A program made the position numbers and the translations under genes. The notes beneath the pieces are model-generated. The model had not been told where the DNA came from, searched no databases, and worked only from the letters and a program-made list of their open reading frames with translations. A stretch of DNA of 64,000 nucleotides, taken from NCBI GenBank assembly GCA_032716605.1, contig CM064495.1, positions 40,016,858 through 40,080,857 of the forward strand, given 5' to 3'. This DNA is from Paralithodes platypus. Lineage: Eukaryota > Arthropoda > Malacostraca > Decapoda > Lithodidae. This document shows, piece after piece, positions 45,984 to 57,644 of the stretch (the stretch's first letter is position 1; each line of letters begins with the position of its first letter).

Positions 45984-46715
45984 TCTTCTCTAACTCACTA
46001 ACTTTTATTACCTCTCTTACTTCACGCTTGTCTCTTATTCTCCTGTAACTCTTAACTCTTAGCTTTCCCTCCACCAGGTAATGATCTGACATACCCTCCG
46101 CCTCACCTCTCATCACATTCACATCCAGCAGTCTACACAATCTTTCCCTTGTCAACAGCACATAATCCATCAATGCCCTCTCTACAATCTCTCCCCTCAC
46201 AAGTCTATGCCAGGTGTACTTGTGTATACACCTTTTTTTGAAGAACGTATTACCTACACTCAATCTACACTCTTCACATACATTTTTCAGTCTTTCTCCA
46301 CTCTCGTTTACACCATCCACACCAAAACTACCGATGACTCCCTCAACAGGCTCATTTCCTACCCTAGCATTTAGGTTCCCTAAAACTATAACATTTTCAT
46401 TTTCATCAAACCCTTGTAGACAATCTCTCAAATCCTCCCAGAAACCCTCTACCTCGTCAAACTCTCTTTCACTTCCTGGTCCGTACGCACTTACAAAAAC
46501 CCACCTTTCACCCTTAAACCGCATTCTCACCCACATTAGCCTTGATGACACCTCTTTCCACTCTTTTATAAACTCTCAACTCCTCCTTCACAATAACAGC
46601 CACTCCTTCTTTCCCCCTGACTCCCTCGTCTACTCCAGACTTTCTACCTATCACGTTTCCAAAATCCACTTCTCCCTCTCCTTTCATCTTTGTTTCATTC
46701 AGTGCAAGGACATCA
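45964..46715 (-). pseudogene. LINE B endonuclease domain
   Basis: Motifs: DVLALNETKMKGEGEVDFGN just after the nested insertion, KGERWVFVSAYGPGSE, NVIVLGNLNARVGNEP, YTWHRLVRGE and GMSDHYLVEGKL. The usual LGDLNARVG appears as LGNLNARVG, an Asp-to-Asn change at a residue that is normally catalytic. The N-terminal beta strand (GALNVCGCSTNEKRED) lies beyond the nested fragment near 47935. Confidence 0.85.
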
Positions 46716-47865
46716 TTTTTTTTTTTTTTTTTTTTTTTTTTGAGACAATGAACGGAGGAAGGAAAAACACAGATAAAACAAAAAGGTCCATGTGCCTAAA
46801 GGCATCCTCCATTCATAAAATGTTTGTAACAACTGGATTTAAACATTTGTTGATTGTAAGTTTGTGGAAAGCAATTCGAGGGAAGTGAATTCCAAAGAGT
46901 AGTAGCTCTAGGGATAAATGAATTCTGATAAGCAGAAGTTCTGCATTGTGGAGGAGAAAGTGTAAATTCATGGGCGCTCTCAGCTGCCCTAGTTCTACGG
47001 GGAAAGATGTGGAGAGGCGGCACAATTGAAGCAAGTTCCTCGGAACAATTGCTGTGAAAATATCTGTAGAATAATGCAAGGGATGCAACGTTTCTTCGTA
47101 TGGCTAATGTAGGAAGGTCCTGTGTGATTGCAGGGTTATTGATTAATCTAATAGCTTTATTTGAATTTTGTCCAACTGCCTCAATGCAACCACTCCACTT
47201 CCACCCCACAGAGGTGAACAGTAATCCATCTGAGAGCGCACATGACTTTTATATTACGGCCAACTGCTCGTCAGTGAAGAATTCTCTAACTCTGTACAGG
47301 AGTCCCAGTTTTTTAGAGGCATTCTAGCAATGCTTCTAACATAATGTGTCCAGCTCAAGTTAGTAGTTAATGTTACACCGAGAATGTCAATACTAGGGGA
47401 AGTGGGAATATTACATCATTAAAAAATATATGGGAGTCAGTGAGATTCTGTCGGTTAGAAAATTGAATGTACTTGGTTTTCTGTGCATTAAAGGAAACTA
47501 GATTCTCTTGTCCCCATTCATTAATTCTAGAAAGGTCCTGGTTCAGAGAAATTGCAGTGTTTATTTTTGAATTTATAAGATCGGGTTGGGTGAAAGAATT
47601 GGTAAATGTGAAGGAACTGTGGAGTGTTGAGTCATCTGCGTAGGAATGTATTGGATTATGAGTGGTAGATATGAGATCATTGATATGAATGAGGAACAGA
47701 GTTGGGGCCAAAACTGATCCCTGGGGAACACCAGCATTTATTGAGTGAAATTGAGAATAAAGGCCATCTACCATTACACGTATTTTTCTGTTATGAAGAT
47801 AAGAAGAAATTAGTGGAACTAATGATGCAAGGCCGTAGTGTGACATCTTCGACAATAAGGATTGA
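46716..47865 (-). mobile_element. 5'-truncated LINE A fragment nested in LINE B
   Basis: A 26-nt poly(T) at 46716-46741 is the poly(A) tail read from the minus strand. The RT C-terminal half follows (46796-47209 and 47373-47855) and is almost the same as 17724-18786, with [10 protein letters not shown] intact. It is flanked by a 4-bp duplication TGAT plus an 11-bp filler (47866-47876). The interrupted LINE B frame reads ERRMYD on one side and DVLALNETK on the other. Confidence 0.9.
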
Positions 47866-48170
47866 CATCCTTAAGGATCATACATCCTTCTTTCAAATAG
47901 CCTTCCAATATCCTCTCGCTTCTCATTCGTACTACATCCACACACATTCAAAGCTCCTATTCTTAGGGTCCGGGACCACGAACGCGTTCCCTCGCCCCTA
48001 TCTCTATCTCGTTTTTTTGGTAGATTTATTTAAGGGGAGAGGGATACCAGGCCCCCGCCCCCGATCCCCTTTAGCCGACTTCTACGTCTCGCCGGAGAAA
48101 AGCGGTGGTGGAAATTTCTCACCCCTCCACCACAGAGGAGGCTACCTGCCCCAGAAAGTGGGTTATTAGG

Positions 48171-48340
48171 AGAACCATCTTATTATCGCAAAAGTAATGG
48201 GGCGAAACCTCTTAAAATATCCAAACTAATGGAGCGAAACAGGGGAGGTTCAAAAGACCACCCCTCGGCCCAAATAGAGTTAAACACTATTGGCCAATTA
48301 GTTCTTTGACTGTAGTTACCTCCAGATGATTGTAATAATA
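48171..48340. other. Diverged intron-1-type MITE remnant
   Basis: AATGGGGCGAAACCTCTTAA and GGCCCAAATAGAGTTAAACA resemble the array's TTAA MITEs but are much more diverged. No coding signal. Confidence 0.35.
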
Positions 48341-48342
48341 TA

Positions 48343-48688
48343 AGGAAGAACCAGTCAATGTTAGAGAGTTAATTATTAGAATCAGTCAGTGTTAGAGAGT
48401 TAGTTATTAGAACCAGTCAGTGTTAGAGGGTTAATCATAAGAACCAGTCAGTGTTAGAAGGTTAATTATTAGAACCAGTCAGTGTTAGAGGGTTAATTAT
48501 AAGAACCAGTCAGTGTTAGAGGGTTAATTTAAGAACCAGTCAGTGTTAGAGGGTTAATTATAAGAACCAGTCAGTTTTAGAGGGTTAGTTATAAAAACCA
48601 TTCAGTGTTAGAGGGTTAATTTAAGAACCAGTCAGTGTTAGAGGGTTAATTATAAGAACCAGTCAGTGTTAGAGGGTTAGTTATAAGA
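48343..48688. repeat. 31-bp minisatellite, 11 units
   Basis: Consensus AGAACCAGTCAGTGTTAGAG plus GGTTAATTATA, 30-31 bp, repeated 11 times with scattered point changes. Confidence 0.95.
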
Positions 48689-48904
48689 AAATAATGTTGC
48701 TTAATAGTTATCCCTATTAATTAATGTGAAGCCTACGTCACACGAGCACTTCATCCAAAATATCGATGTAGTGAGTAGAAGGGAAATATAAACTTGTCCC
48801 TAATAGCCTATAGCGAGAAGGGTGACCTAATCTTCTGAATATCAATAGGGATCGAATTACCAGAGGCCGACATGCAACATTTTGGTACGATGTGCTGGTC
48901 AACT
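48689..48904. other. Unique spacer
   Basis: No open frame, repeat or splice-like signal that I can support. Confidence 0.3.
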
Positions 48905-49289
48905 AATGCCCCTTTCACACATACAGGACTCGGGTGCCGCATGCAGCAGAGTAGCTAGTCGTGGCGTTTTTTTCCCCGACTTGGTGGAGCTGGCTCGGTA
49001 ATGCCGCATCCAAAGGACTTCACCAGACTACAGAAGACTACAGCCGCATACAGCCGACGTTGTCGTCTTGACTCCGGAGAAGTCTTGAGACTCGAACCGA
49101 CAATGGAAATAACGGTCATTTGTACATGCCGACTACACCCGCATCTATAAGACTTCAGACGATCGACTTCAGAGTCGATCCGCATACACTCGCATAAAGC
49201 CGACACATACAGGTCCTGTGGCCAACGGAGGTATATGAAGGGCGCTCGACCAGGGGTGGACATCATTACAGTCGACTACGTCCTCGCCG

Positions 49290-49720
49290 AAAAAAAATCG
49301 TAGCAGCGAAACGACTGCACCTATGGCTTTCATATTTTTACCACATGTACCTTACCCTTTTGCCTACCCACCACAAAAATCCCAAATCCCTCCTCCCACC
49401 CACTCGCTGACTGTCGGTCCCGTCAGAAGGACAAAAAAAGGAAAATCTGTGGCGGCGAAACGACTGCACCAATCGGTTCCATATTTGTGTGACAAGTCCC
49501 TTACCCTTCTACCTTCCCCCCACCACACCCCCAACTGCCTCCCACCACCCACTTCCAGCGTATCCGTACGAAGCAAAGGAAAATCCGTGGTGGCGAAACT
49601 ACCTCACCATTCGGCTTCATAATTATGTGTAACACAAGTCAATTACCTTTCTACCTTCCCCCCACCAACCCCAAAACCACCCTCCCACCACCCGCCCACC
49701 CATACATTCCGATACCATAA
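49290..49720. repeat. Three tandem ~145-bp units
   Basis: Each contains a GGCGAAACGACTGCACC-like start, an ACCTTCCCCCCACCA-like middle and a CCTCCCACCACCCAC-like end, with moderate divergence. Confidence 0.75.
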
Positions 49721-49917
49721 AAATCTCTGTAGTCTATAGTGTCTTTTCAGCTACTTTCGGGACCACCGGGGACCTGATTTCTGGCGAGGGGAGTGTTTTT
49801 TTTTACCATTATCCTTCCTTTCTCTCCCAACTTGATAGATTTAGCCAAAAAAAAAAAAAACAAAACTCTGGCACTGGCGGAAGCACACCGTCAAAATTGG
49901 CTGGCACTCAGCGGGTT

Positions 49918-50370
49918 AATGAGAGGGAAGAGAGTAGGAAGAGAAGAACAGGGGCCAGGGGGTAGTAGGGAGGTAGTGAGGGAGGGAAGAGGTGGAGGAG
50001 AAGAAGGGAGGAAGAAGGAGGAAAAGAACGAAGACAGGAGGAGAAGGAGGAAAAGAAGGGAGGGAGGGAGGAGAATGAGAAGCAGAGAGGAGGAGGAGAA
50101 GGGAGGGAGGGAGGAGAATGAGAAGCAGAGAGGAGGAGGAGAAGGGAGGGAGGGAGGAGAATGAGAAGGAGAGTGGAGGAGAAGGGAGGGAGGGATGAGC
50201 ATGAGAAGCAGAGAGGAGGAGGAGAAGGGAGGGAGGGAGGAGAATGAGAAGAAGAGAGGAGGAGGAGAAGGGAGGGAGGGAGGAGAATGAGAAGCAGAGA
50301 GGAGGAGAAGGGAGGGAGGGAGGAGAATGAGAAGCAGAGAGGAGGAGAAGGAAAGAGAAGGCGGAGGAAA
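49918..50370. repeat. Purine-only minisatellite
   Basis: Units of about 40-60 bp built from GGAGGAGAAGGGAGGGAGGG and AGAATGAGAAGCAGAGA. The + strand is almost free of pyrimidines for about 450 bp. Confidence 0.9.
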
Positions 50371-50949
50371 GGAAGTAGACCTATGCGGCTGTACTCGTGT
50401 CTGTCGGCTGTATTCTGGTGTATGTGGCTGTAGTCTTTATGCTACACATGACACACAATTCGCTACGCTATACTCAAGGACTACAGCCGCATACAGAAGA
50501 CTAGTGACGACTAGCGCCGACTAGCGCAGACTACTCCCCGCATCCACCAGACAAATCTCAAGTCTGGACCAAATTTTGAAACTCACAAACATTTTGTTCT
50601 GGGGCCACGACTTGACACGCATTGCCAGGACTTCACCAGACTACAGACGACTACAGCCGCATGGTCAGGACTAGGTGCCGACTCGGGTGCCGCATGCAGC
50701 AGAGTAGCTACTCTGCTGCATGCGGCACCCTAGTCCTGTATGTGTGAAAGGGGCATTAGGGGTAGCCTACAGACAGACAGTACCGGTAGCCTATAGGCGG
50801 CTAATGTATGGCTGCGGCAGCTAATGATTCTCTTGTAAAACCTTAATATGAACCAATCATAATAACGACTGATAAGTAGTTCTCCCTGCAATATCAATAT
50901 CAAATACAACATAAACTATAATTCCATGCAGTAAATACCTGTCTTGTCC

Positions 50950-51018
50950 GAAAAATAAATAAATAAATAAATAAATAAATAAACAATACACACACACACA
51001 TAATATATATATATATAT
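50950..51018. repeat. (AAAT)n, (CA)n and (TA)n microsatellites
   Basis: About eight AAAT repeats, then CACACACACA, then a short TA run. Confidence 0.9.
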
Positions 51019-51060
51019 CCTACTGTATATAATTATGCAACGCCATTTCAATTACGTGGA

Positions 51061-51780
51061 TAGATCAGCAACGCTGCCACAAGCTTACAATTATTCCCAG
51101 AGAGAAGGAAAATCAACATGACATCCAATATCGAATTAAATTATAAGAACAATATACCATCTTTTGCATCAATAACTAATAGCTTTGCATATTTTTTGGT
51201 CATACGACCACTTGTTTTTATTCTTGATTATGACGTTATCTAAGTTCAGTCAGTCAGTCAGTAGCCAGCCCTTACTTCCATAAGGGGTAGGGAGGATCAG
51301 AAAGAGACTCGAGAAAGGAAAAAGAGGAGACAGGAGAAGAACACTTTCAAATTCGCCTTCAAAAAGCAAGCACACAAACATTCAGAAGCACCAATCACTC
51401 ATCAGCCTCTGAAATTAATGGCTTCACCCCAGTTAACACTACTAAATTATGCACCCATTTTTACTGAGGCAGGCTAATTGTGCTAAATACAAATTACAGT
51501 AGGCCTACAGTATGTAGGCCTATTCTTTTTGTTTGTCCTAATTATTTTGGAACCAATTGGTTTACGAAGGAGCATAATAATAAGGGATGAAATCGGATGT
51601 CTGTGGGCCTTTTACTGTTATTGCCTTAAACCATTTCAACCAATATGATATATCTCAGGTAACACTATCATTATAATCATCATAATTTCCGACACCTTGC
51701 TTCCTCCTGAGAAACTATTTCATTAATATTTTATTACATAATTACTGACAGTTGCCAATCCATATTATACCCGAGTACAA
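51061..51780. other. Unique AT-rich DNA
   Basis: One CAGTCAGTCAGTCAGT run near 51250 and no supportable gene. Confidence 0.3.
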
Positions 51781-51784
51781 GCGA

Positions 51785-51912
51785 ACACAGCTTCAGCAAC
51801 CAATTAACGGCAAGGATATAGTCACGTGACTTAATCCGACCAATCAACGAACAGCTGGTGGCTGGTGCGGCCGCGTGGTGCGTCACTCCCACACCAACAC
51901 TACGTAAGTTCA
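51785..51912 (+). promoter_or_regulatory. Promoter-like GC-richer island
   Basis: Two CCAAT-type words (AACCAATTAACGG and GACCAATCAACG), a TCACGTGAC E-box, a TGCGTCAC CRE-like word and a GCGGCCGCG block. They are followed by ACTACGTAAGT, a good splice donor. This could be a TATA-less promoter plus a noncoding first exon; motif-based inference only. Confidence 0.3.
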
Positions 51913-53431
51913 CGCGTGTCCCGTCACCTTCCTAGCAAATATAGCTTTATTTCGACCCCATGATTGGTTCCAGTAGTCAGATTGTAGATAATTATTACCG
52001 GGTTTATTATAAGTATGGTACACATGGTCATTTTAACTGCGTTTACTTTCGGAGTAGCATATTTGAGCAGTAGGCTATTTGTGCTGTCTCAGTTTTGGAT
52101 TAGGCTAGGCCTGCCACCTTTGACAGGCATTGGTCATTTCTAATTTTCCTGGACCATAATCGTGTATAATATAATTAGGCTAAACCAAGAATAAGCAGCT
52201 CGTGGACAAATTGTTTCCTTTGGCACTAATGTTTCGTAATCAATATGAATGAAGCTGCATTAATTAATAACGCCAGCTGTCAACCATGTCAGCTGTGTCA
52301 TTACGTATGTCATTACGATTGATTATCATTCTTGTGTTTTCCAATTGGGGTTTCCTGTTACTAGGACGAAATGCCTATAGCCTACTAGTATTTGTTTTTA
52401 CTGTTTGATATTTGCTTCATGTTCCCTAACTGAGGCTACAGGGCATTAATTTTGACATTACAGGGGTAGGCTATTTCTGCTCTTATCAGAATGTTATTTT
52501 GTTTTTTTTCATTTCCCATGGCATAGGCCAAGAACAGGTTCGGCTATGCTTGGTTTGGTTGGGGTATGCTAGGTTGGTTTCAGCTAAGGTATACTAGGTT
52601 AGGCTATGCTCATGATGCACTGTAAGTCGATCCGGACAATATGTATTTTAGGTCACGTATGGGATAATATAGCCTAGCCTACTTTTTCTACGTGTTTTCT
52701 ATAAATTTGTCTTGGTGTTAGGCTAGTCGACGCAATATGTCATTACTGCCGCAAGTTATAGTATTTTTCATTAAACTGTTTGGGTTATAGGCCTAGGCCT
52801 AAGAGTGGAATCAAGAAAGGCGGCCAACTTAAATCAGTAGAGAACTTTATTTTTTATTTTTTTCAATTTTCCACCGTATTTTTAATATTTTGTCATTCTC
52901 TATAGGCCTATTAAGGACAAGATTAGCGGGGGTATGGGGGCTGTAGTCCCCATGGAAACCACTGCATCCAACATACGGTTTTGTTTTCTTTTTGCCCACA
53001 CAGCCCTAAATTCAACAATCATCATCATTTTTCTTTTCCATGACAATAAAGTTAAAATGTAAAACTTGCAAACTAAATAACGACAAAAATAAAGACAAGA
53101 AAAAGGCTGGGAGCAGGGATTTTGTTTGTTTTTGTTTTTTTTAGCTAGATAGGCCTATATCGTCTCTTGTTTCTTTTATTGTGTGCTTTAGATTATTTCA
53201 CTGTCTTTGTTTTGCTTATTTATTTTATGTGCTAGCCTATAACCTATAATTATATCGAGTTCCACTTTATTTTTTGTTAGTATTTTCGCTAGTGCCGCTT
53301 ATTAACCTATTTGCCATTAGAGGCATGGAATGCAAGGTATTGTTTTCACTCCTGTGCAAGACAGTGACGTTGGGGTATTATGAAGCTAAACGAGCACCGA
53401 GCCAACTGCCAGGGTGACCGCTTAACTCAAC
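51913..53431. other. Unique non-coding DNA
   Basis: AT-rich, with GGTTAGGCTATGCT-like words near 52540-52615. If the upstream promoter is real, this would be first-intron sequence. Confidence 0.3.
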
Positions 53432-53557
53432 CAGTAGACCATTTCAACCAGTAGCTCTCAACCAGTACCAAATCAACCAATACGGTTAGGTTAGTACTAT
53501 ATTTTGACATTGGTTGGTTTGGCACTGGTTGAGAGCTACTGGTTGAAATGGTCCACT
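53432..53557. repeat. Imperfect hairpin, ~48-bp arms
   Basis: AGACCATTTCAACCAGTAGC pairs with GCTACTGGTTGAAATGGTCC, and CAAATCAACCAAT with ATTGGTTGGTTTG. The loop is about 27 bp. Confidence 0.85.
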
Positions 53558-54009
53558 GGCATGACATGACATGGAACCAACTGCCAGACATTGAGGCTTT
53601 GAGAGGCCGAGCTGGCGTCGATCCAGCTGCAAAATAGTTTTCTTGAGTAAGACCAGACTGCTGTGCCTACGATTAAATATACAGGCTATAAAATAAGTAT
53701 GTATGGAGGGAGAGTTAGATATACTGTATACTTATATACTATAATGGAATCCGAGATCATGAAATATCTCGAACGGAAGAAAATAGGTAGGCTACTGTAC
53801 CTTCATATGGTACCCAAATATGTTCAATAACTTTTGGTTAACATTCGATCCCCCCCTACTTATCCCATGTTGCAACCCTCCGAAACATGATAAATAAAAT
53901 GTGTCTGTAATATTCAAGGTAGGCCTACCGTATTAATTTCTGGTTCCCTAACTTACATTGTAGCCTACACCTGTGTTGGTGTGAAACTCAAGATTTTTAT
54001 TTCATCTAT

Positions 54010-54043
54010 ACCTTTATTATATACTGTACAGTATATATATACA

Positions 54044-54082
<39 letters not shown>

Positions 54083-54090
54083 TATATTTA

Positions 54091-54127
<37 letters not shown>

Positions 54128-54175
54128 CCCGGTATATATATATATATTTTATATGTATATATATATATATATACA
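54010..54175. repeat. (TA)n tract
   Basis: Interrupted TA repeats with CAGTATA words and one CCCGGTATA. Confidence 0.9.
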
Positions 54176-54243
54176 GTAGCAAGATTTACATTATAATATA
54201 TAGGCGTATTTATATATATATTACCGTACGTTATATATTTCAG

Positions 54244-54364
54244 AGGGAACCAAGAGTCCATACTTCGTAAGCAAGTTAATAGGATGGGGCTCCTTCAGCT
54301 GCCCCTAGCTGCCCCTAGTGTCTTGGCATCCTGCTGGGCGGAGCTGTCTACGCTACAACACTGG
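54244..54364 (+). other. Exon-like segment with a 27-codon hydrophobic start
   Basis: Acceptor-like ATATTTCAG ends at 54243. The ATG at 54284 opens MGLLQLPLAAPSVLASCWAE then LSTLQHW, and GTTAGT at 54365 could be a donor in phase 0. The frame stays open to TAA at 54398-54400 if unspliced. It contains a tandem GCTGCCCCTA. No homology recognised; tentative. Confidence 0.25.
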
Positions 54365-55274
54365 GTTAGTTGGACAACATTTTTTATATTTACCATATAA
54401 AGCAATATTACTGCATCATATGAGCATGTTTTACTTGTATAATGAACGAGTGAACCTTGAATAACTAGGTAATAGTGTAAAGAGCAAATATCCAGTGAAA
54501 AATCATATAATTGAAACAGGAGAGGTGATGAACGCATATGAGGGAATGTGACAGGTCTACTGTCTCGGAAGTCTCTCGAGACCCTGACGAGACTGGCGGT
54601 CTTGTGCATGTATGAGGGAGGGGGGTAGGAGGAGTGTAGAGGAGGGTGACTGGACGTGGGAGAGAGGAAGTAAGGAGAGAAAGGGGAGGGAAAACATAGA
54701 ATAAAGGAGGAGGGGGGGAGGAGAGGGGATGAGACAGTCATGTAAGAGGAAGACAGTAGGAGACATCCACCTAATCACATTTTGCTTCCATTTCACCGGC
54801 ACTGGGGTGTTATTTGTTGTTTTTAAGTGATATCTTCTGGAAGGAACATCGCAATCGCCCAGTAAAACATTAACAAAAAATCACCGTTCTTGGGTTAAAA
54901 TAGTACGGTAATACCAAATATGGATTTGTTTGCTGTTTTATAGCCTAGTAAAATTATAGAAAAACAAAGCACATGTGCATTATATGTCATATTTACGTGC
55001 TTTGAAGAGTGACAAAAAACGTAAGTGATTTTGGGTGAGTTATTTTGCTTTTTAAGAGTTTGATTTAACTCGGGCAAAGTTATAGAATAGGATGAGGCAT
55101 GGTATTGTCATGAACTATAATAGTGTCACACCCATTTGCATCTATTGAACCTACAGTATTTAGAGAAGGTACAATTGCGAGCCATAATAACTAGTCACCC
55201 ATTGGAATCTATATTTACTCTAAGCAAGGCACTGCAATACTTTTATCATATCTCATATGCTCCCGAGCATGTCT
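54365..55274. other. Unique DNA with a purine-rich patch
   Basis: GGGAGGGGGGTAGGAGGAG-type purine-rich stretch at about 54600-54740. Otherwise AT-rich with no supportable gene. Confidence 0.3.
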
Positions 55275-55423
55275 TTAACCCGTTTGTTGCGGGGAACGTT
55301 CATGAACGCCATGGCAAATTATATCAATTTACAGGCTCTTAAAGCCTGTGGAGACGATTGCGAGTGAGTGGGAGTGCGACAGGCCTCTGGCTGGTATACT
55401 TGGTGGGGTCTAGAGGCGCCGCC

Positions 55424-57639
55424 TCAGAGTCGTGATAGATCGCCACTCCTGCTGAATCCTGCGTCCCTCTTCATTAGGTCCACTTGATCAGCTATTAAAT
55501 TTGAAGCCGCTCTGCAGAGTGAGGTGTACCCGGAAACTGGTGACTCATCAGGTATGCTTCTTAGGAGTTTGTCCAGGTGTTTTTTAAAGTTTTCCACCTG
55601 GCAGTTTGTGAGGTCCCTCAGTTGCTTTGGGAGACAGTTGAAAATCTTTGGACCATTCTGACTCAGGCTGGCTGTCAGTAGGGTCTTAATTCTCTCGGGG
55701 GCTTGGGTAGGCAGGGAATTTCTTGCACATTTTCTCCCTGAGCGGTCGGTGTGTTTGGTGGAGATCTCCTGGTTTGCTGGGTTGGGTACAACATTTTCTA
55801 TTATTTTCCAGGTGTACATTGCTATGTACCGCTCCCTCCTCCTCTGCTGCGAGTACAAGCCGAGTTGTTTTAGTCGTTCCCAGTAAGTTAGGTCTTTGAC
55901 TTCCCGGATGTTCCTCGTGAATTCTCGTTGAACCGACTCAAGGGCTTGGATTTCTCCTTTCCTGTGAGGGGACCACAGCTGGCTACAGTAGTCCAGTATT
56001 GGCTGTACCAGAGTTTTCCAGAGGATTAGGAGACAGTCCGCTTCTCTTGAGTGGAATGTCCTTAGGATCCAACCTGCTACTCTCCTGTCTTTTTTGGTAG
56101 TTTCTTCGATGTGGTAGTGGAATGTTGCATTGTCGCTCAGGTGGACACCCAGGCACTTCACATGTGTCTTTATTTCAATTGGGAGACCTCTACCAGTGTG
56201 CAAGTAGCAAAGTTGTTCATTTGTGCCACATCTAAGCATTTCAAATTTTTCCTCATTAAAAGTCATGTTGTTTTTTCTTGCCCACTCATAGATTTTGTCG
56301 AGGTCTTGTTGGAGGTCGGCAACATCGTCTTCAGAGTTTATTTTTCTGCTTAAATTAGTGTAATCAGCGAAGGATGAGAGGAAGGACTGCGTGACCCCTT
56401 CGTTGATGTCTCCCATCAGTACTAGGAATAGGAGAGGTCCCAGTACTGATCCCTGAGGTACCCCACTGACAACATGGCTTTCTCTGGATTTATGGCTGTC
56501 TAGGGCTACTTGTTGTGTCCTTAGGGTCAGGAAGTTGTGTATCCATACTCCTATTTTTCCTATTACTCCAAGGTCTTTTAATTTGTGAAGGAGTACCCCA
56601 TGGTCCACTTTATCAAAGGCCTTGGCGAAATCCAGAAAGACTATATCTACACTATTTCTGTCTGTGAGTTGGTGAAGCATCCAGTCATAGTGCATTAATA
56701 ATTTAGAGAGGCATGACCTACCCTTTCGGAAGCTATGTTGGGTGTTGTTGAGGAGGTTGTTCTCCATGAAAGTGGTTAGTCTGTCTCGCACAATTTTGTC
56801 AAAGATTTTGATTAGGTGCGAGGTCAGGGCAATTGGTCTGTAGTTTTTTGTTTGGCATTTGTCTCCACCTTTGTAAATTGGGGTAATTAAGGCTTTCTTC
56901 AGCATGGTTGGTACAGTACCTGAGTGGAGTTTCGCCACAGTAGGTAGATAGGTTGAGCGAGGACTTCTTTGCACTTTAGTAGTAGTATGGCTGGTATTCC
57001 ATCTGGTCCTGCTGCGGCGTTTGGTCTTAGCTCCTTGATTGCCCGTATTATATCATCCTGTGTAAAATCGATGTCAGTCATTTTGCTAGCAGTGGTTAAG
57101 GAATCTGTGTTGAAGAGGATTTCTGGGTTTTTTCTTTTTCTTTCTTCTTTTGGGATGCTAAATATGGATTCGTACTGCTCCATTAACATGTTGCACATTG
57201 TGTCTGGGTCTTCCTGCATGGTGCCATCTGGTGAAAGAAGTGGTCCCACTTGGGTCTTGGTCTTCGCGAATCTCTTAGCGTAGCTGTAGAAGTATTTAGG
57301 GTTACGCTTGATGTTACTGATAGCCTTGTTTTCTTCATTTTGTCGTTCTTCGTGTGATACTTTAAGCTTCCTCTCTATATATTCAATTTTGCCAGCCATC
57401 ATTATCTTCCTGTGTGTGTTTGTTACCCCTACTAGTTTTTTGTTTAGTGCTGCCCTTTTCCGCATTAGAATACGTCTATCGTTTGGTATGATTCTCTGGC
57501 GTGTGAGCACTTGTTTATTTACTGGAATATGAGGTGTGCAAGCTTCGAGCATGATTTTGATGAAGGGTGTCCAGTTGTTCATTTGGATTTTATCTGAGAG
57601 AGCTTCGTTCCAGTTTATTTTACCGAGGAGTGTCGTCAT
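55424..57639 (-). pseudogene. LINE D reverse transcriptase
   Basis: Two overlapping frames, 57639-56899 and 56974-55424, joined by a frameshift near 56940. Blocks: [91 protein letters not shown] and SSFADYTNLSRK. The catalytic FADD reads FADY, so the second aspartate is lost. The C-terminus includes LVQPILDYCSQLWSP and LMKRDAGFSRSGDLSRL. Confidence 0.9.
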
Positions 57640-57644
57640 GCTGT

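Larger units (their letters stand above)
44604..48170 (-). mobile_element. LINE (family B), 3'-truncated, array-terminating
   Basis: Read on the minus strand, it runs from a leader near 48170 through endonuclease and RT and stops at QLLFADDTALVA (44604), where the array sequence AATTGGTGTAA begins. The RT C-terminus and 3'UTR are absent, which is the opposite of usual 5' truncation and implies a deletion or rearrangement. It is interrupted at 46716-47876 by a family A fragment. The exact 5' limit between about 48000 and 48170 is uncertain. Confidence 0.85.
48905..50760. mobile_element. 1.86-kb element with ~50-bp terminal inverted repeats
   Basis: TAATGCCCCTTTCACACATA at the left pairs with TATGTGTGAAAGGGGCATTA at the right. 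The pairing continues through CAGGACT and GTGCCGCATGCAGCAGAGTA. Next to the right TIR, GTGCCGCATGCAGCAGAGTA also occurs directly before its own complement (50689-50729), making a small palindrome. There is no transposase frame. The interior is mostly tandem repeats. No clear target duplication is visible, so the DNA-transposon class is not assigned. Confidence 0.75.

Noticed and set aside
46214..46888. 224-codon plus-strand Ser/Phe-rich frame
   Set aside because: It is the shadow of the minus-strand LINE B endonuclease and the poly(T) run.
48343..48688. 31-bp repeat as a CRISPR array
   Set aside because: The units abut directly with no unique spacers, in a eukaryotic context.
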